NCBI GenBank assembly: GCA_947626095.1
Contig: CANQQV010000008.1
Span: 1-64,000, forward strand
Origin: an uncultured Bacilli bacterium
Lineage (GTDB): Bacteria; Bacillota_I; Bacilli_A; RF39; UBA660
DNA: 64,000 bases
Direction of reading: 5' to 3'
Each line of letters starts with the position of its first letter. Position 1 is the first letter of the stretch. The notes beneath the pieces were generated by a model. It had not been told where the DNA came from. It was given only the letters and a program-made list of their open reading frames with translations, and did not search any database. A program made the position numbers and the translations under genes. Below are positions 26,858 through 36,646 of the stretch, one piece after another.

Positions 26858-28849
26858 ATGGCATTACATGAGTTTAATTATGAAAAGGAAGCTACCGTAA
26901 GTATTGTAAAAAGTATTCTAACTGATGCGATTAAGATGAAAGCATCTGATATTCATTTTGACCCTGAACCAAACAAGTTAGTTATTAGATTTAGAATTAA
27001 TGGTGACTTAGTTGAATATACAACGGCTCCAGAAAATGTTAAAACGAATATTTTAACAAGAATTAAAATTCTTTCAGGAATGAATATTACCGAAGCAATA
27101 ATTCCCCAAATTGGAGCGATTAATTTTGAATTAAGTAGTAGAACCCATAATATGCGTACAGCAACAATCCCAGTCGTTGATGGAGAAAAGATTGTCGTTC
27201 ACCTATCTAATTATGCAAGAAACTTAAAGAGCTTAGATAGTCTAGGTTTTGAAAAAGAAAATATCGATAAAATTATGACAATGTTAAATGATTCTGATGG
27301 AATTATTTTAATTACAGGAACAAATTCATCTGGTAAAACTACTTCAATGTATGCCATATTGCAAGAGTTAAGTAAAAAACCAGTTAATATTATATCAGTA
27401 GAAAATCCTATTAAAATGAAATTACCTAAAGTTAATCAAGTCCAGATTAATAACGAACGTGGAATTACATATAATAGTATTTTAAAATCAATTTTACTTT
27501 CAGATCCTGATGTTATTGCGATTAATGAATTAATTGATGATGAAACAGTTCGTACAGCTTTACGTTCTTCTATTTCAGGACATTTAGTTATATCAACAAT
27601 GCATACTAAAACAGCTTTTACAACAATAAAGTCTTTACTAAATATGGATGTTGAAAACTATTTATTAGGATCTAATTTAGATGGAATTATTTCCCAACGA
27701 TTAGTAAAAAAATTATGCCCTACTTGTCGTGAAAAGAAACAAGCTAGTGAATATGAAAAGAAAATTATCAAAGAAGTATTAGGTGAAGAGGTTGAAGAAA
27801 TATATGTACCTAAAGGTTGCGAAGAATGCCAAGATGGATATATTGATCAATTACCAGTTGTTGAAGTAGTTAATATAAGTGATGAGTTACGTCAAGCTAT
27901 TTCTAATCATCGTAATGAAGATTTAATATACAATATTATTTATAGTGAAAATGAATCGATTGTTAAAGATGCTTTTAAAAAGGTTGTAAATGGTGATACT
28001 TCTTTTGAAGAAGCCGTTAAAGCAATTGATGTAAAGACTGATTTAGGTTGTGATGATAAAAAAATAAAAGATTTACTACTAGGTAAAGAAGTAGATGACG
28101 ATGATACTCAGATTAACGATGAGCATAAAGAAGATGAAGAAAAAGTTGATAAAAAAGAAAAAGTTGATAAAGAAGAAAAAGTTAATAAAGAGAAAAAAGA
28201 TATAGTTACTAAAGAGAAAACTGAAGAAGGTTCAGACAAAGAAAAAAAAGACAAGGAAACTAATGATAATAAAAACGATATAAATGATAAAGAAAAAGAT
28301 AAAGATAATAAGAAGGAAGAAAAGAAAGATGATAGTGAAAAAATTCAAGAAGAACCTGTAATTGACAATAAAGAAGAAAAACATGATGAACAACAAGATA
28401 AACCACAAGAAGAAAAGAAAGAACAACAAGAAAAAAATATTGAAAATAAAGAGGAAATAAAACAAGAAAAAGATAATGCTATAGATCAAGAAAAGAAAGA
28501 AGAAACAGCCAAGGAAAAAGATCTTATAAATGATAATGAATTACTTCAACAAGCATTAAAACTAATTGAAAAACAATTATTAGCTAAAAAAGAAGAAACT
28601 AAAGAAAAGACAGTCACGGAAAGTGAACCTACGCCAATTACTGTTAAAAATGAAGAACAAAAAGTTGAAGAAGTTAAAGTCGAAGAACCTAAGGATGAAG
28701 GCATAAAAGTTGAAGATATTAAAGTTGAAGAAATCGCCCCTACTCCTGCTCCTGAACCAACACCAATTGTTATTCAAAAAGACGATGATGATAATGATGA
28801 TGACGATGACTCATTTAGTTATGATAATTCGTATGTTAATAATTTTTAA
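26858..28849 (+). CDS. GspE/PilB-type secretion ATPase with charged C-terminal tail
   Basis: 663 aa. The first ~385 residues are a GspE/PilB/ComGA ATPase: SDIHFDP (30-36), Walker A GTNSSGKT (154-161), a Walker B region DPDVIAINE (216-224), the His box STMHT (246-250) and a zinc site C287/C290/C321/C324. Unusually, the common GE-I-RD-ET segment reads NELIDDET, so the conserved Arg is replaced. There is no N-terminal GspE domain. Residues about 395-663 are an extreme Lys/Glu/Asp/Gln-rich, disordered tail ending in poly-Asp. It should power assembly of a type IV-like pilus or competence pseudopilus. The convergent neighbour is a prepilin peptidase. No pilin genes are nearby. RBS AGAGGA. Confidence 0.88.
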   Translation: MALHEFNYEKEATVSIVKSILTDAIKMKASDIHFDPEPNKLVIRFRINGDLVEYTTAPENVKTNILTRIKILSGMNITEAIIPQIGAINFELSSRTHNMRTATIPVVDGEKIVVHLSNYARNLKSLDSLGFEKENIDKIMTMLNDSDGIILITGTNSSGKTTSMYAILQELSKKPVNIISVENPIKMKLPKVNQVQINNERGITYNSILKSILLSDPDVIAINELIDDETVRTALRSSISGHLVISTMHTKTAFTTIKSLLNMDVENYLLGSNLDGIISQRLVKKLCPTCREKKQASEYEKKIIKEVLGEEVEEIYVPKGCEECQDGYIDQLPVVEVVNISDELRQAISNHRNEDLIYNIIYSENESIVKDAFKKVVNGDTSFEEAVKAIDVKTDLGCDDKKIKDLLLGKEVDDDDTQINDEHKEDEEKVDKKEKVDKEEKVNKEKKDIVTKEKTEEGSDKEKKDKETNDNKNDINDKEKDKDNKKEEKKDDSEKIQEEPVIDNKEEKHDEQQDKPQEEKKEQQEKNIENKEEIKQEKDNAIDQEKKEETAKEKDLINDNELLQQALKLIEKQLLAKKEETKEKTVTESEPTPITVKNEEQKVEEVKVEEPKDEGIKVEDIKVEEIAPTPAPEPTPIVIQKDDDDNDDDDDSFSYDNSYVNNF

Positions 28850-28870
28850 AAGAGCTTTTGAAAGCTCTTT
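28849..28870. terminator. Bidirectional terminator between the ATPase and the prepilin peptidase
   Basis: AAAGAGCTTT / AAAGCTCTTT hairpin with T-runs on both strands, shared by two convergent genes. Confidence 0.85.
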
Positions 28871-28871
28871 T

Positions 28872-29636
28872 TTATTTGAAAATAATAGTTAAAAAGGATT
28901 TGATAGGTTCCATAAAAATAAAGACTAAATATAAACCAGTAATAAGAAATGGACCAAAAGGTATTTCTTTATTTATTTTCGATAAAGTGTAATATACAGC
29001 GACAGGAAATGCTAAAAAAGAACCAATTACCAAAGAGATAATACTTAATCTAACACCTAAGACAAAGCCAAAAAACATGGCTAGTTTGATATCACCACCA
29101 CCAATTGAATCCTGCTTAAAAATCTTGTTACCTAAAGCACGAATTATTATCATAAAAAGAAAGATTAATAAACCACTACATAAGGATATTAAAAAGGTTT
29201 TAAAACCGAAAAAGATAGCTTTAAAGAGTAAAATTAAGATAGATGAAATAATTAGTGGTTCATCTAAAATAACATAGTATTTAAAATCACTAACGTATAT
29301 ACTAATTAGCAACAAACTTAAAATTATTGTAATAAGCATTTCATAGCTAAAACCATAAAAGATGTAAGATAAAGTAAATAATAAACCTGAAATAAAAGTT
29401 AATATAGGATATAAAAGAGAAATGTGCTGATGACAGTATGGACATTTGCCATGATTAATTACATAGGAATACAAAGGAATTAGTTCATACCATTTGTACT
29501 TATGATTACAATTATCACAAGCATTAACATATTCTTTTTTCTTTAAAGGTAGTTTTAAAGAAAAGATAGTACAAATGTAACCAGATACAAGGCCAACAAA
29601 AAATAATAAGATTATAGTATAGACATCTATTAGCAT
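28872..29636 (-). CDS. Type IV prepilin peptidase (A24 family)
   Basis: 254-aa polytopic membrane aspartic peptidase that cleaves and usually N-methylates prepilins (PilD/ComC type). The cytoplasmic loop has the four-cysteine motif CDNC...CPYC. One catalytic Asp is in YVSDFKYY and the other in the signature GGGDIKL. Six to eight TM helices are visible. ATG 29636 is chosen for RBS AAAAGGTGATA. It is convergent with the GspE/PilB-type ATPase, so both parts of a pseudopilus machine sit side by side though on opposite strands. Confidence 0.93.
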   Translation of the reverse strand: MLIDVYTIILLFFVGLVSGYICTIFSLKLPLKKKEYVNACDNCNHKYKWYELIPLYSYVINHGKCPYCHQHISLLYPILTFISGLLFTLSYIFYGFSYEMLITIILSLLLISIYVSDFKYYVILDEPLIISSILILLFKAIFFGFKTFLISLCSGLLIFLFMIIIRALGNKIFKQDSIGGGDIKLAMFFGFVLGVRLSIISLVIGSFLAFPVAVYYTLSKINKEIPFGPFLITGLYLVFIFMEPIKSFLTIIFK

Positions 29637-29728
29637 TGTATCACCTTTTCTAACCCCTATTATTATAAAATTATAACATATTATTAATAAAAAGTAATTA
29701 CTATTCATATAATATATTGGTGGTACTG

Positions 29729-29959
29729 ATGTATAATAATTTCTCCCTTTTAAGTATTGTAAGTGGTTTATCTAAAACATTAAATATCGCGAATCAAATG
29801 ATTCCATTGTATAAACAAGTTAAACCACTAATTGCTAATTCTAGTAAAATTTTAAGTAATCTCCAAAGTATTAAAGTTGGCAATAATAAACAAGTTAAGC
29901 AAGTAGTTAATAAGCAACAGCCTTATAAACAAATTAATATGCCAACATTCTTTCAATAA
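29729..29959 (+). CDS. YqfQ-like small protein
   Basis: 76-aa protein: a helical N-terminus resembling the YqfQ/VrrA core (NQMIPLYKQVKPLIANSSKI) and a Gln/Asn/Lys-rich tail ending in PTFF. In Bacillus, yqfQ lies in the same neighbourhood as sigA and trmK, as here, which supports the weak sequence likeness. Role unknown. Start at ATG 29729 after RBS GGTGG; a TATAAT at 29708-29713 may be its -10 box. Confidence 0.5.
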   Translation: MYNNFSLLSIVSGLSKTLNIANQMIPLYKQVKPLIANSSKILSNLQSIKVGNNKQVKQVVNKQQPYKQINMPTFFQ

Positions 29960-29963
29960 AAAA

Positions 29964-29987
29964 AGTTATTTCGTAGTTGAAATAGCT
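29964..29987. terminator. Bidirectional terminator (yqfQ-like / trmK)
   Basis: AGTTATTTC / GAAATAGCT hairpin (one G-U pair) with A-tract before and T-tract after, serving convergent genes. Confidence 0.8.
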
Positions 29988-30616
29988 TTTTTTAGTTGCC
30001 ATAATTGATAATATCTTTTTACTTTGATATCTAGTTTAATAAATGGTATTTTTTTGATAATTTGTTTTACTTGATTAATTAAATATTTATTATATTCTTG
30101 ATTATTCAATAATCCGTAAGCAATTTCGGTCTTGGTATTTTTTTGCGGACTTTTAACAAATAAAGATGTTACATACCATTTCTTTTTATCATAAATATAT
30201 TTTTCATCTTTAAGGTAATAACCTTTATTATTTAATTCTTGACGTAAGATATGGTAATCATTATTGGATTGAATAATTAATTTATTGATATTTTTTAATT
30301 TTTCTTGATTACCTAGAATATGTAATATAGTAGCTGTGCCCATACCAGAAATAATTAACGTATTAATTTTTTTAACATCAATATTATCTAGGCCATCACT
30401 TAAAACAGTTTTTATTTTAAGTTTACTATTTTTAATATTAGTAATGGCACTTTGTAAAGCATTAGGATTAATATCACTAGCAATAATGTCTTTAACTAAT
30501 TTATTTTCTTTTAAATAAATACTTAAATAGCCATGATCACAGCCAATATCAACTACTTGATCATTTTCACAGACAAATTCGGCTAAAGTATGTAATCTTT
30601 TACTTAACTTAGTCAC
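29966..30616 (-). CDS. trmK: tRNA (adenine-22 N1)-methyltransferase
   Basis: 216-aa class I SAM methyltransferase that makes m1A22 in tRNA. Motif [16 protein letters not shown], then SDINPNAL and [11 protein letters not shown] match TrmK. It overlaps sigA by 8 nt and follows dnaG-sigA, the arrangement conserved in Firmicutes. Confidence 0.93.
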   Translation of the reverse strand: MTKLSKRLHTLAEFVCENDQVVDIGCDHGYLSIYLKENKLVKDIIASDINPNALQSAITNIKNSKLKIKTVLSDGLDNIDVKKINTLIISGMGTATILHILGNQEKLKNINKLIIQSNNDYHILRQELNNKGYYLKDEKYIYDKKKWYVTSLFVKSPQKNTKTEIAYGLLNNQEYNKYLINQVKQIIKKIPFIKLDIKVKRYYQLWQLKKAISTTK

Positions 30617-31703
30617 TTAAGAAGTCTTTTAATTTTTTAGCACGAGATGGATGTCTTAGTTTTCTTAAGGCTTTAGCTTCGATTTGTCTTATTCTTTCTC
30701 TGGTAACATTAAATTTCTTACCTACTTCTTCAAGAGTATGACTAGTTCCATCAACTAAACCAAAACGTAATTCTAGAACTTCTTGTTCTCTTTCTTGAAG
30801 AGTCATTAAAACATTTTTAATTTCTTCTTTTAAGATTTCGTTAGTAGCATATTCTTCAGGGCTCATACTTCTTTCATCTTTAATAAAGTCGCCTAAATGA
30901 GAATCATCTTCTTCACCAATTGGAGTATCTAAAGATACTGGATCTTGACTTATTTTCATGACTTCTCTAACTTTATCAACTGAGATACCCATTTTATCAG
31001 CTAATTCTTCTTCACTTGGTTCTCTATTTAATTCAAGAGTCATTTGACGTTGAACACGAGCCATTTTATTAATTGTTTCAACCATATGAACTGGAACTCT
31101 GATAGTTCTCGCTTGGTCAGCTAAGGCTCTTGTTATAGCTTGTCTTATCCACCATGTAGCATAAGTACTAAACTTATAACCTTTACCATAATCAAATTTA
31201 TCAACAGCTTTCATAAGGCCGATATTACCTTCTTGAATTAAATCTAGAAATAGTAAACCACGACCAACATATCTTTTAGCAATTGAAACAACTAAACGTA
31301 AGTTAGACTCAGCTAAAATGTTTTTAGCATCTTCTTCACCATTAGCAATTCTAACAGATAAATCTAATTCTTCTTCAGAACTTAAAAGACTAATACGACC
31401 TATTTCTTTTAAGTACATACGAACCGGATCATTAATATTGATATCTTTAGTAATTTCTTCATCAGATAGAACAAGGTTTTCTTCTTCCATGTCCATCTTA
31501 GGTCCTTCGCCATCACTACCTTCAGCAACAACTTCGATACCATTTTCCATTAATAGATTATATAAATCATCTAAGGAATCATTATCAATATCTAAGCCTT
31601 TTAAACTTTCAGCTAATTGTTCAAAAGTTAAAATATTATTATTCTTTTGTCCTAATTCAACTAGTTCTTTTTTTCTTTCTTCAAAACTTTTAATTTCTAC
31701 CAT
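30609..31703 (-). CDS. sigA: RNA polymerase primary sigma factor
   Basis: 364-aa housekeeping sigma-70. Region 1.1 is short. Region 1.2 has [12 protein letters not shown]. Region 2 has [18 protein letters not shown] and [10 protein letters not shown] for core and -10 binding. Region 3 follows, and region 4 has [18 protein letters not shown] for -35 recognition. It lies 2 nt after dnaG and overlaps trmK: the macromolecular-synthesis operon. The start AUG follows RBS AGAGGAAGTG. Confidence 0.98.
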   Translation of the reverse strand: MVEIKSFEERKKELVELGQKNNNILTFEQLAESLKGLDIDNDSLDDLYNLLMENGIEVVAEGSDGEGPKMDMEEENLVLSDEEITKDININDPVRMYLKEIGRISLLSSEEELDLSVRIANGEEDAKNILAESNLRLVVSIAKRYVGRGLLFLDLIQEGNIGLMKAVDKFDYGKGYKFSTYATWWIRQAITRALADQARTIRVPVHMVETINKMARVQRQMTLELNREPSEEELADKMGISVDKVREVMKISQDPVSLDTPIGEEDDSHLGDFIKDERSMSPEEYATNEILKEEIKNVLMTLQEREQEVLELRFGLVDGTSHTLEEVGKKFNVTRERIRQIEAKALRKLRHPSRAKKLKDFLSD

Positions 31704-31705
31704 AT

Positions 31706-33454
31706 CTACACTTCCTCTTTTTTTAATTCGGCAATCTGAGCTGCTAACTTCATCTTTTTATCCACATCTAGCTCTTTTTTCATTAATTCTTTTAAACGTT
31801 TTATTTCGTTTTTAGTCATTATTTTATTAAGTGCTAATATATATTCATCCATAGCTTCAATTGTTACTTCATCATTAACTGAATCATTAACAATTTCCAT
31901 TACCTTGTCTTTTATATTTTCTTTATCATTAATATAAGTAATGAAATCAGCTACAGTAATTTTCTGATTATTTTCTAAAAAATAAACTATTTCATTGGCT
32001 ATCTCACGATATAAGCTATCACTAAAGAAACCTAATTTCTTTTGATACTCTTTTATATATTCTTCCCCATTCATCATAAAATAAAGAATTTTTTCCATCC
32101 CAATTATATATGAATCTTTTTTGATAACTTTTTTTTCAACTTTTTCTTTTGGCTCTTTTACTTTAACTGGGGCTAAGAGTTCTAACTTACTTTTTAAGAC
32201 ATCTAGAGAAATATCATATTCTTTACTCATCTTAGTTAAGGTAAGTTCACGAAGAATAGCATCATCATTACTCGCTAAATCTTTTAAGACGTCATTAATA
32301 TAAGCCGTTAAATCAGTTATATTATTTAAGTCTTTATTTTGTTTTAAATAGTTTATTTTAAATTCAAAGAACGTAAGAGGCTCAGAAACATTTTGAATAA
32401 AAGCTTCTTTGCCATTAGCTAAGATATACTCATCAGGATCTTTTTCACCGCTTAAGCGGATAACGTAAGTTTCAATGTTGTTCTTTTCTAATTCTTCACC
32501 ATTATTAACAGTGGCAGTTTCTCCAGCATTATCGTTATCTAAACAAAGAATTACTTTAACACGTAATTTCTTTAAAAGATTAATCTGCTCTTGAGTCATT
32601 GCTGTACCTTGAAGAGCAACAACATTTTTAAGACCAATTGATGAAATACGAATCGCATCCATAAAACCTTCAACAACAATAATTTGCTTTTCTCTTTTGG
32701 CCGCATCTTTAGCATTATGATAATTGTATAATGTTTCACCTTTTTTAAATAGTTTTGATTCACGACTATTCATGTATTTGGAAACATCTTTTTCACCACG
32801 ATAGATACGAGCACTAAAACCAACAATGTTACCATCCTTATCCCATAAGGGGAAAGTAATACGACGACTAAACATGTCATAAGTTTTATCGTTAATGATA
32901 TTTATTAACCCAATATCAGCTAATTTCTTTTGGTCATAGCCTTTCTTCTTTAATAAGTTATACAAAGTATCACTGGTATCTAAGCTTAAACCAATACCAA
33001 ATTCTTTAATAATTTCATCATTTATGCCGCGCTCTTTTAAATAAGTTAAGGCTTCTTTACCAGAATTGGTACGAAGATTATTTTGATAATACTTTTGACT
33101 TAGTTCCATTATCTCGTATTCTTCTTTAAAAGATTTTGAGCTATGACTACTTAAGGTATCGACCGAAAAATTCATGCCACACTTATCAGCAACAATTTTA
33201 ACAGCTTCAAGAAAAGAAACGTTTTCATATTCTTGAACAAAAGTAAAAACATTACCAGTGGCTCCACAGGAGAAACATTTATATATTTGCTTTTCACTAG
33301 AAACACTCATACTTGGTGAATGATCATCGTGGAAGGGACAAACACCAATATAGTTCTTGCCTCGTTGAGTTAGAGGGATATAACTACCAATGATAGAAAC
33401 GATGTCTGCTTTAGCACGAATGCTGTTAATTTCATCATTACTAACAAAAGCCAT
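31706..33454 (-). CDS. dnaG: DNA primase
   Basis: 582-aa replication primase. The zinc-binding [10 protein letters not shown]...CFSCGATG motif is at about 36-60. The TOPRIM core includes [10 protein letters not shown] and the acidic [10 protein letters not shown]-terminal helicase-interacting region completes it. ATG 33454 is chosen for RBS GAGGGGTGAT; an in-frame ATG at 33469 overlaps it. A sigma-H-like promoter element lies just upstream, echoing the sigma-H promoter of the Bacillus sigA operon. Confidence 0.97.
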   Translation of the reverse strand: MAFVSNDEINSIRAKADIVSIIGSYIPLTQRGKNYIGVCPFHDDHSPSMSVSSEKQIYKCFSCGATGNVFTFVQEYENVSFLEAVKIVADKCGMNFSVDTLSSHSSKSFKEEYEIMELSQKYYQNNLRTNSGKEALTYLKERGINDEIIKEFGIGLSLDTSDTLYNLLKKKGYDQKKLADIGLINIINDKTYDMFSRRITFPLWDKDGNIVGFSARIYRGEKDVSKYMNSRESKLFKKGETLYNYHNAKDAAKREKQIIVVEGFMDAIRISSIGLKNVVALQGTAMTQEQINLLKKLRVKVILCLDNDNAGETATVNNGEELEKNNIETYVIRLSGEKDPDEYILANGKEAFIQNVSEPLTFFEFKINYLKQNKDLNNITDLTAYINDVLKDLASNDDAILRELTLTKMSKEYDISLDVLKSKLELLAPVKVKEPKEKVEKKVIKKDSYIIGMEKILYFMMNGEEYIKEYQKKLGFFSDSLYREIANEIVYFLENNQKITVADFITYINDKENIKDKVMEIVNDSVNDEVTIEAMDEYILALNKIMTKNEIKRLKELMKKELDVDKKMKLAAQIAELKKEEV

Positions 33455-33472
33455 AAAATCACCCCTCATATA

Positions 33473-33509
33473 TAATTATTATAGGTAACTAGTCGATTTC
33501 CTTTTTTTT
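33473..33509 (-). promoter_or_regulatory. Sigma-H-like promoter element, copy C (dnaG-sigA)
   Basis: Minus strand: an A-tract, AAGGAAAT (atttcctt on plus at 33496-33503), 15 bp, then AATAATTA (33473-33480). The spacing equals that of copies A and B. The -10 side reads ATAAT instead of CGAAT, so it could also serve sigma-A (TATAAT overlaps). Confidence 0.6.
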
Positions 33510-33610
33510 TCGTGAATTTTTTGCAAAAAACTTCAAAATTCGTGAATATTTTATCACATTTTGGCATTTTTGAGCAAATAATCCTTTAAATTTTGGAAAA
33601 TCAATTAAAA

Positions 33611-33637
33611 AAAACTTTACTATTATCTAGTAAAGCT
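33611..33637 (-). terminator. Terminator after the thioester adhesin
   Basis: AGCTTTAC / GTAAAGTT hairpin with seven following T on the minus strand. Confidence 0.8.
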
Positions 33638-33650
33638 TAATTAATTATTT

Positions 33651-35171
33651 TTATCTTTTTATTTTCTTTAATATTAGAGTAAGAGCAAAGCCAGCAATTA
33701 ATGGATCATAACATACAATTCCGGTAATTGGGGGATTGATTTCATCAACTGTTGGTTCTGGTTCAGGTTCTGGAGTTGGTTCAGGTTCAGGCTCAGGTTC
33801 AGGTTCTGGTGTTGGTTCAGGTTCTGGCTCAGGTTCTGGCTCTTTATAATAGTTATATAATGTTCTTTTATGTTCTGAAGTTTCATCAACTATTTTTTCT
33901 TGATAACTTTCAGCTAAAGTATAATCTTCATTTGTTGCGACTTGTTCAACGGTATAAGTACCATAACCTATAGTAATACTTGCATAACCTAAATTACTTG
34001 TTTCAATGGTATCAACATTATTACCTAGTTTATCGATAATAGCAAAGGCTGCTCCTCTTTCGTAAGCACAAACATTACTTCGACAAGCGTACTTGATAAT
34101 TTCGATAGTATTTCTGATAAGAAGATTTTCTAAAGTAACTTTAGGATGTTCATTCTTCTTGTTTATGGTAACGTCATAGGTCTTAGTATCTTCTTTATAA
34201 CCGATACCAAAACTAACTTGTTTAACAACATAATCACCATATGGTAAATCTAATGTTTTATATATCATTTCATCTTGAGCACAAACTTTTTCGACTAAGT
34301 CGCCGCTTTTGGTTCTTATTTCATAACAAGTATTCGAAAAATCACTTTCAACCGTATAAACTGAAGTATCTTTTTGGATATCTAGAGTTATATCACCTTT
34401 AGTAACGTTAATATTGATAGTATAGGAATCATTATCAATATTACCTGGTTTTAATAAATCTTGGTTGGCAAGGCTATCATATATAGCGATTTTATTTTGA
34501 TAGTGGTTACTTTTCTTTTTAAAAACAATACTGCCACTTTTAGTTACTTTACTTAAATGAAAGCCATTACTTAAGTCATTATCATAGCTATTGCTAACAA
34601 TTTCATAGTCATTACTATTTAAAGCATTAATATCTAAACTCTCATTTAAGTTAACAGTATAATCTTTAACAAATGATGGCTTTTTATCATGGTTTTCAAC
34701 ATCTTTTTCCAAAGCACTTATTTCGGTAGTAAATTTAGTAATACGATTTCCACCTTTAGTATCCGTAAAATAAATATCACTATCTGGTTCAACGGTTTGC
34801 CAGATTAGAAATTGAGTAACAATATACCAATCACTACTAGTACGATTATTATAGCCATAACCATAATAAGCTAAAAGAGATATTCTTCTAATCTGAGCTT
34901 TATTTAGTCTAGTATAATTATTTACATCGCCTACTTCACTATATGAAGGATCGTCATCTACTAAATTAACATATGGCTCAAGGCAATAAACAATGTTTCC
35001 TTTACTATCTTCGATATATTGACCGTAAAATGGATCATCCTTGCCATTATGAACACGACTAATATAAATATCCTCAATCAAGTCGGTGGCTCTAAAAGTT
35101 TCGGCGTTAACAATAATCCTAATGGAAATTAAAGATAAAAATAAAATAAATAAATTTAATATTTTTTTCAT
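33651..35171 (-). CDS. Cell-surface adhesin with internal thioester domain and Pro-Glu stalk
   Basis: 506-aa surface protein: signal peptide (about 1-23), thioester domain with VYCLEPY (C63) and VTQFLIW (Q120), the Cys-Gln pair expected to form a reactive internal thioester that binds host amines, then two or more SpaA/prealbumin-like modules (GAAFAIIDKLGNNV, YTVEQVATNE). A Glu-Pro/Thr-Pro repeat stalk (about 445-475) precedes a C-terminal NPPITG (a degenerate LPxTG-like motif), hydrophobic helix and KKIKR tail. It is probably sortase-anchored. RBS AAGGAGGG. A sigma-H-like promoter lies about 90 bp upstream. Confidence 0.88.
   Translation of the reverse strand: MKKILNLFILFLSLISIRIIVNAETFRATDLIEDIYISRVHNGKDDPFYGQYIEDSKGNIVYCLEPYVNLVDDDPSYSEVGDVNNYTRLNKAQIRRISLLAYYGYGYNNRTSSDWYIVTQFLIWQTVEPDSDIYFTDTKGGNRITKFTTEISALEKDVENHDKKPSFVKDYTVNLNESLDINALNSNDYEIVSNSYDNDLSNGFHLSKVTKSGSIVFKKKSNHYQNKIAIYDSLANQDLLKPGNIDNDSYTININVTKGDITLDIQKDTSVYTVESDFSNTCYEIRTKSGDLVEKVCAQDEMIYKTLDLPYGDYVVKQVSFGIGYKEDTKTYDVTINKKNEHPKVTLENLLIRNTIEIIKYACRSNVCAYERGAAFAIIDKLGNNVDTIETSNLGYASITIGYGTYTVEQVATNEDYTLAESYQEKIVDETSEHKRTLYNYYKEPEPEPEPEPTPEPEPEPEPEPTPEPEPEPTVDEINPPITGIVCYDPLIAGFALTLILKKIKR
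33762..33845 (-). repeat. Glu-Pro/Thr-Pro coding repeat (wall-spanning stalk)
   Basis: Tandem six-base units (GAACCA-like on the coding strand) encode about 28 residues of EP/TP dipeptides in the adhesin. Slippage would change stalk length by whole dipeptides. Confidence 0.85.
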
Positions 35172-35239
35172 TTAAAACCCTCCTTAATTATTTTGTGTTA
35201 ATTATTTTTTACCTCATAGCTAATCTACTCCCTTCACTC

Positions 35240-35276
35240 TAATTATTCGCGATTGAAAGCTGATTTCCTTTTTTTT
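35240..35276 (-). promoter_or_regulatory. Sigma-H-like promoter element, copy A (adhesin)
   Basis: Minus strand: eight A, AAGGAAAT (plus-strand 35263-35270), 13 bp, CGAAT (35245-35249), then AATTA. This fits the known sigma-H pattern RWAGGAxxT with HGAAT about 13-14 bp on. It is nearly identical to copy B. Confidence 0.65.
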
Positions 35277-35297
35277 ATTGAATATTTTTATAAATAA

Positions 35298-36614
35298 TTA
35301 GTTATTTCTTAATTTTCTAACAGAAACAACACTTGCACCGATTGCACTTAATGCTAATCCCATATATACAAGACCTGCATCATATGTGTTTGGAGCTTGT
35401 TCTTCTGGTTTAGCAGCAGGTTTCTTATCATCTTCTGCTTTTGTTGAAACTACTACTTTGTAGTTACCTTCTTCTTTTACTGTGTAACCTTCTGCAACTA
35501 ATTCTTCTGAAACATCTACAGTTCCATGATCGGAATTTTCGATTTTAGCAATAATATTATTTAAATATCTACCACCTGTTAAAATACCTTTAATTGTAGA
35601 AACTACATGAGTTTCTTTAGTATCTTTGTCAGTTTCAGTATATGCACCAACTAAATTAATAGCAGCTTTAACATCTTTTCCACTATTGAAAGTACCATCA
35701 GTTACTTTAACAATAGCTTTAGGATTAGCTAACCATAATGCATAACCAGTACCAGTAGCTTCTTTAGCAGTAATTGTTCCGCCATTTACAGTTAATTTAG
35801 TATCTTCTGTAGTACCATTAACGATAAGAGCAGCATTTGTTTTAGCAGTTAAACTACCACCATCAACAGTTAATTCAGCATTATTGACTCTTGCAACAGC
35901 AGCGGCACTTTCAATATTAGCATTAACATTAACTTTAACGCCATTAGTAATAGTTAAAGCTTCAGCAGCAGTAGTATAAGTACCTCTAACACTTACTGTA
36001 GATGCTGGATTTGTATTACTAACTGCATCACCAGTAGTAGCAACAGTTAATATAGTTTTTACATCATGTGTACCTGCTAATGTTGTAGTTGAGTTTGCTT
36101 TTGCAACTGTTACTAAAGCACCAGCTTTTAAAGTAGTAACAACATCACTAGCTACATCTAAAGTACCAGCATTATTAACTAATGAATGAGCAAAAGTATT
36201 ATTATTTACTTTTAATGAAGCTAAATTTAATCTAGCACCTTTTTCAACTGTAAAAGTGTCGTTACCAGCACCAGAATACATAGCTACTTCACCATTCTTA
36301 ACAGTTAAAGATGCATCAGCTTTTACTGTTATTCCAGCAGCAGCTGTACTACCAACTGTAAGTTTATGACTGTTTAAGTCAATAACTAAGTTTTCAGTAA
36401 TGTTTCTAGTACCTGAATCTATACCTGTGTCAGCATAAAGTTTAAATGTACCACCGTCTCTGTAAGCAACTGTCCAAGCATCACCCATGTTCCTGAAACC
36501 AACATTATTAACTTCAGCTACACATTCGCCAGTTTTAGCAGTCTTACCATCTGCAGGTAAATCACATTCTGCACTAACAGTAACTACTGATAGTAATATT
36601 GCACATAGTGCAAA
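35298..36614 (-). pseudogene. 5'-truncated beta-helix-like surface protein gene
   Basis: An open frame to 36614 encodes, without any ATG/GTG/TTG, the end of a signal peptide (CAILLSVVTVSA, cleavage before EC) and then a secreted protein of about 430 residues. The first in-frame ATG (36488) would leave no signal peptide. The body has repeated valine/threonine/asparagine strands typical of a pectate-lyase-like beta helix (VNGGTITAKE, VDGGSLTAK, VTDGTFNSG), and the end carries APNTYDAG, a hydrophobic helix and RKLRNN, a sortase-type anchor. Ala/Thr/Val-rich composition differs from neighbours. The 5' part seems lost at the junction with the Rpn gene. A non-standard start codon is the alternative. 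Confidence 0.7.
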
Positions 36615-36629
36615 TTAAGGATTAAAAAA

Positions 36630-36646
36630 AGAAGGATTAACCTTCT
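36630..36646 (-). terminator. Terminator of the Rpn gene
   Basis: AGAAGGTTAATCCTTCT hairpin with seven T; its stem begins at the stop codon. The same 17-nt hairpin occurs at 44578-44594. Confidence 0.8.

Noticed and set aside
28232-28489. Minus-strand hydrophobic frame opposite the ATPase tail
   Set aside because: Antisense of a Lys/Glu-rich tail reads as Phe/Leu-rich; no RBS or other support.
33511-33600. Possible small RNA such as 6S between dnaG and the adhesin
   Set aside because: The AT-rich stretch shows no convincing long stem with a central bubble.
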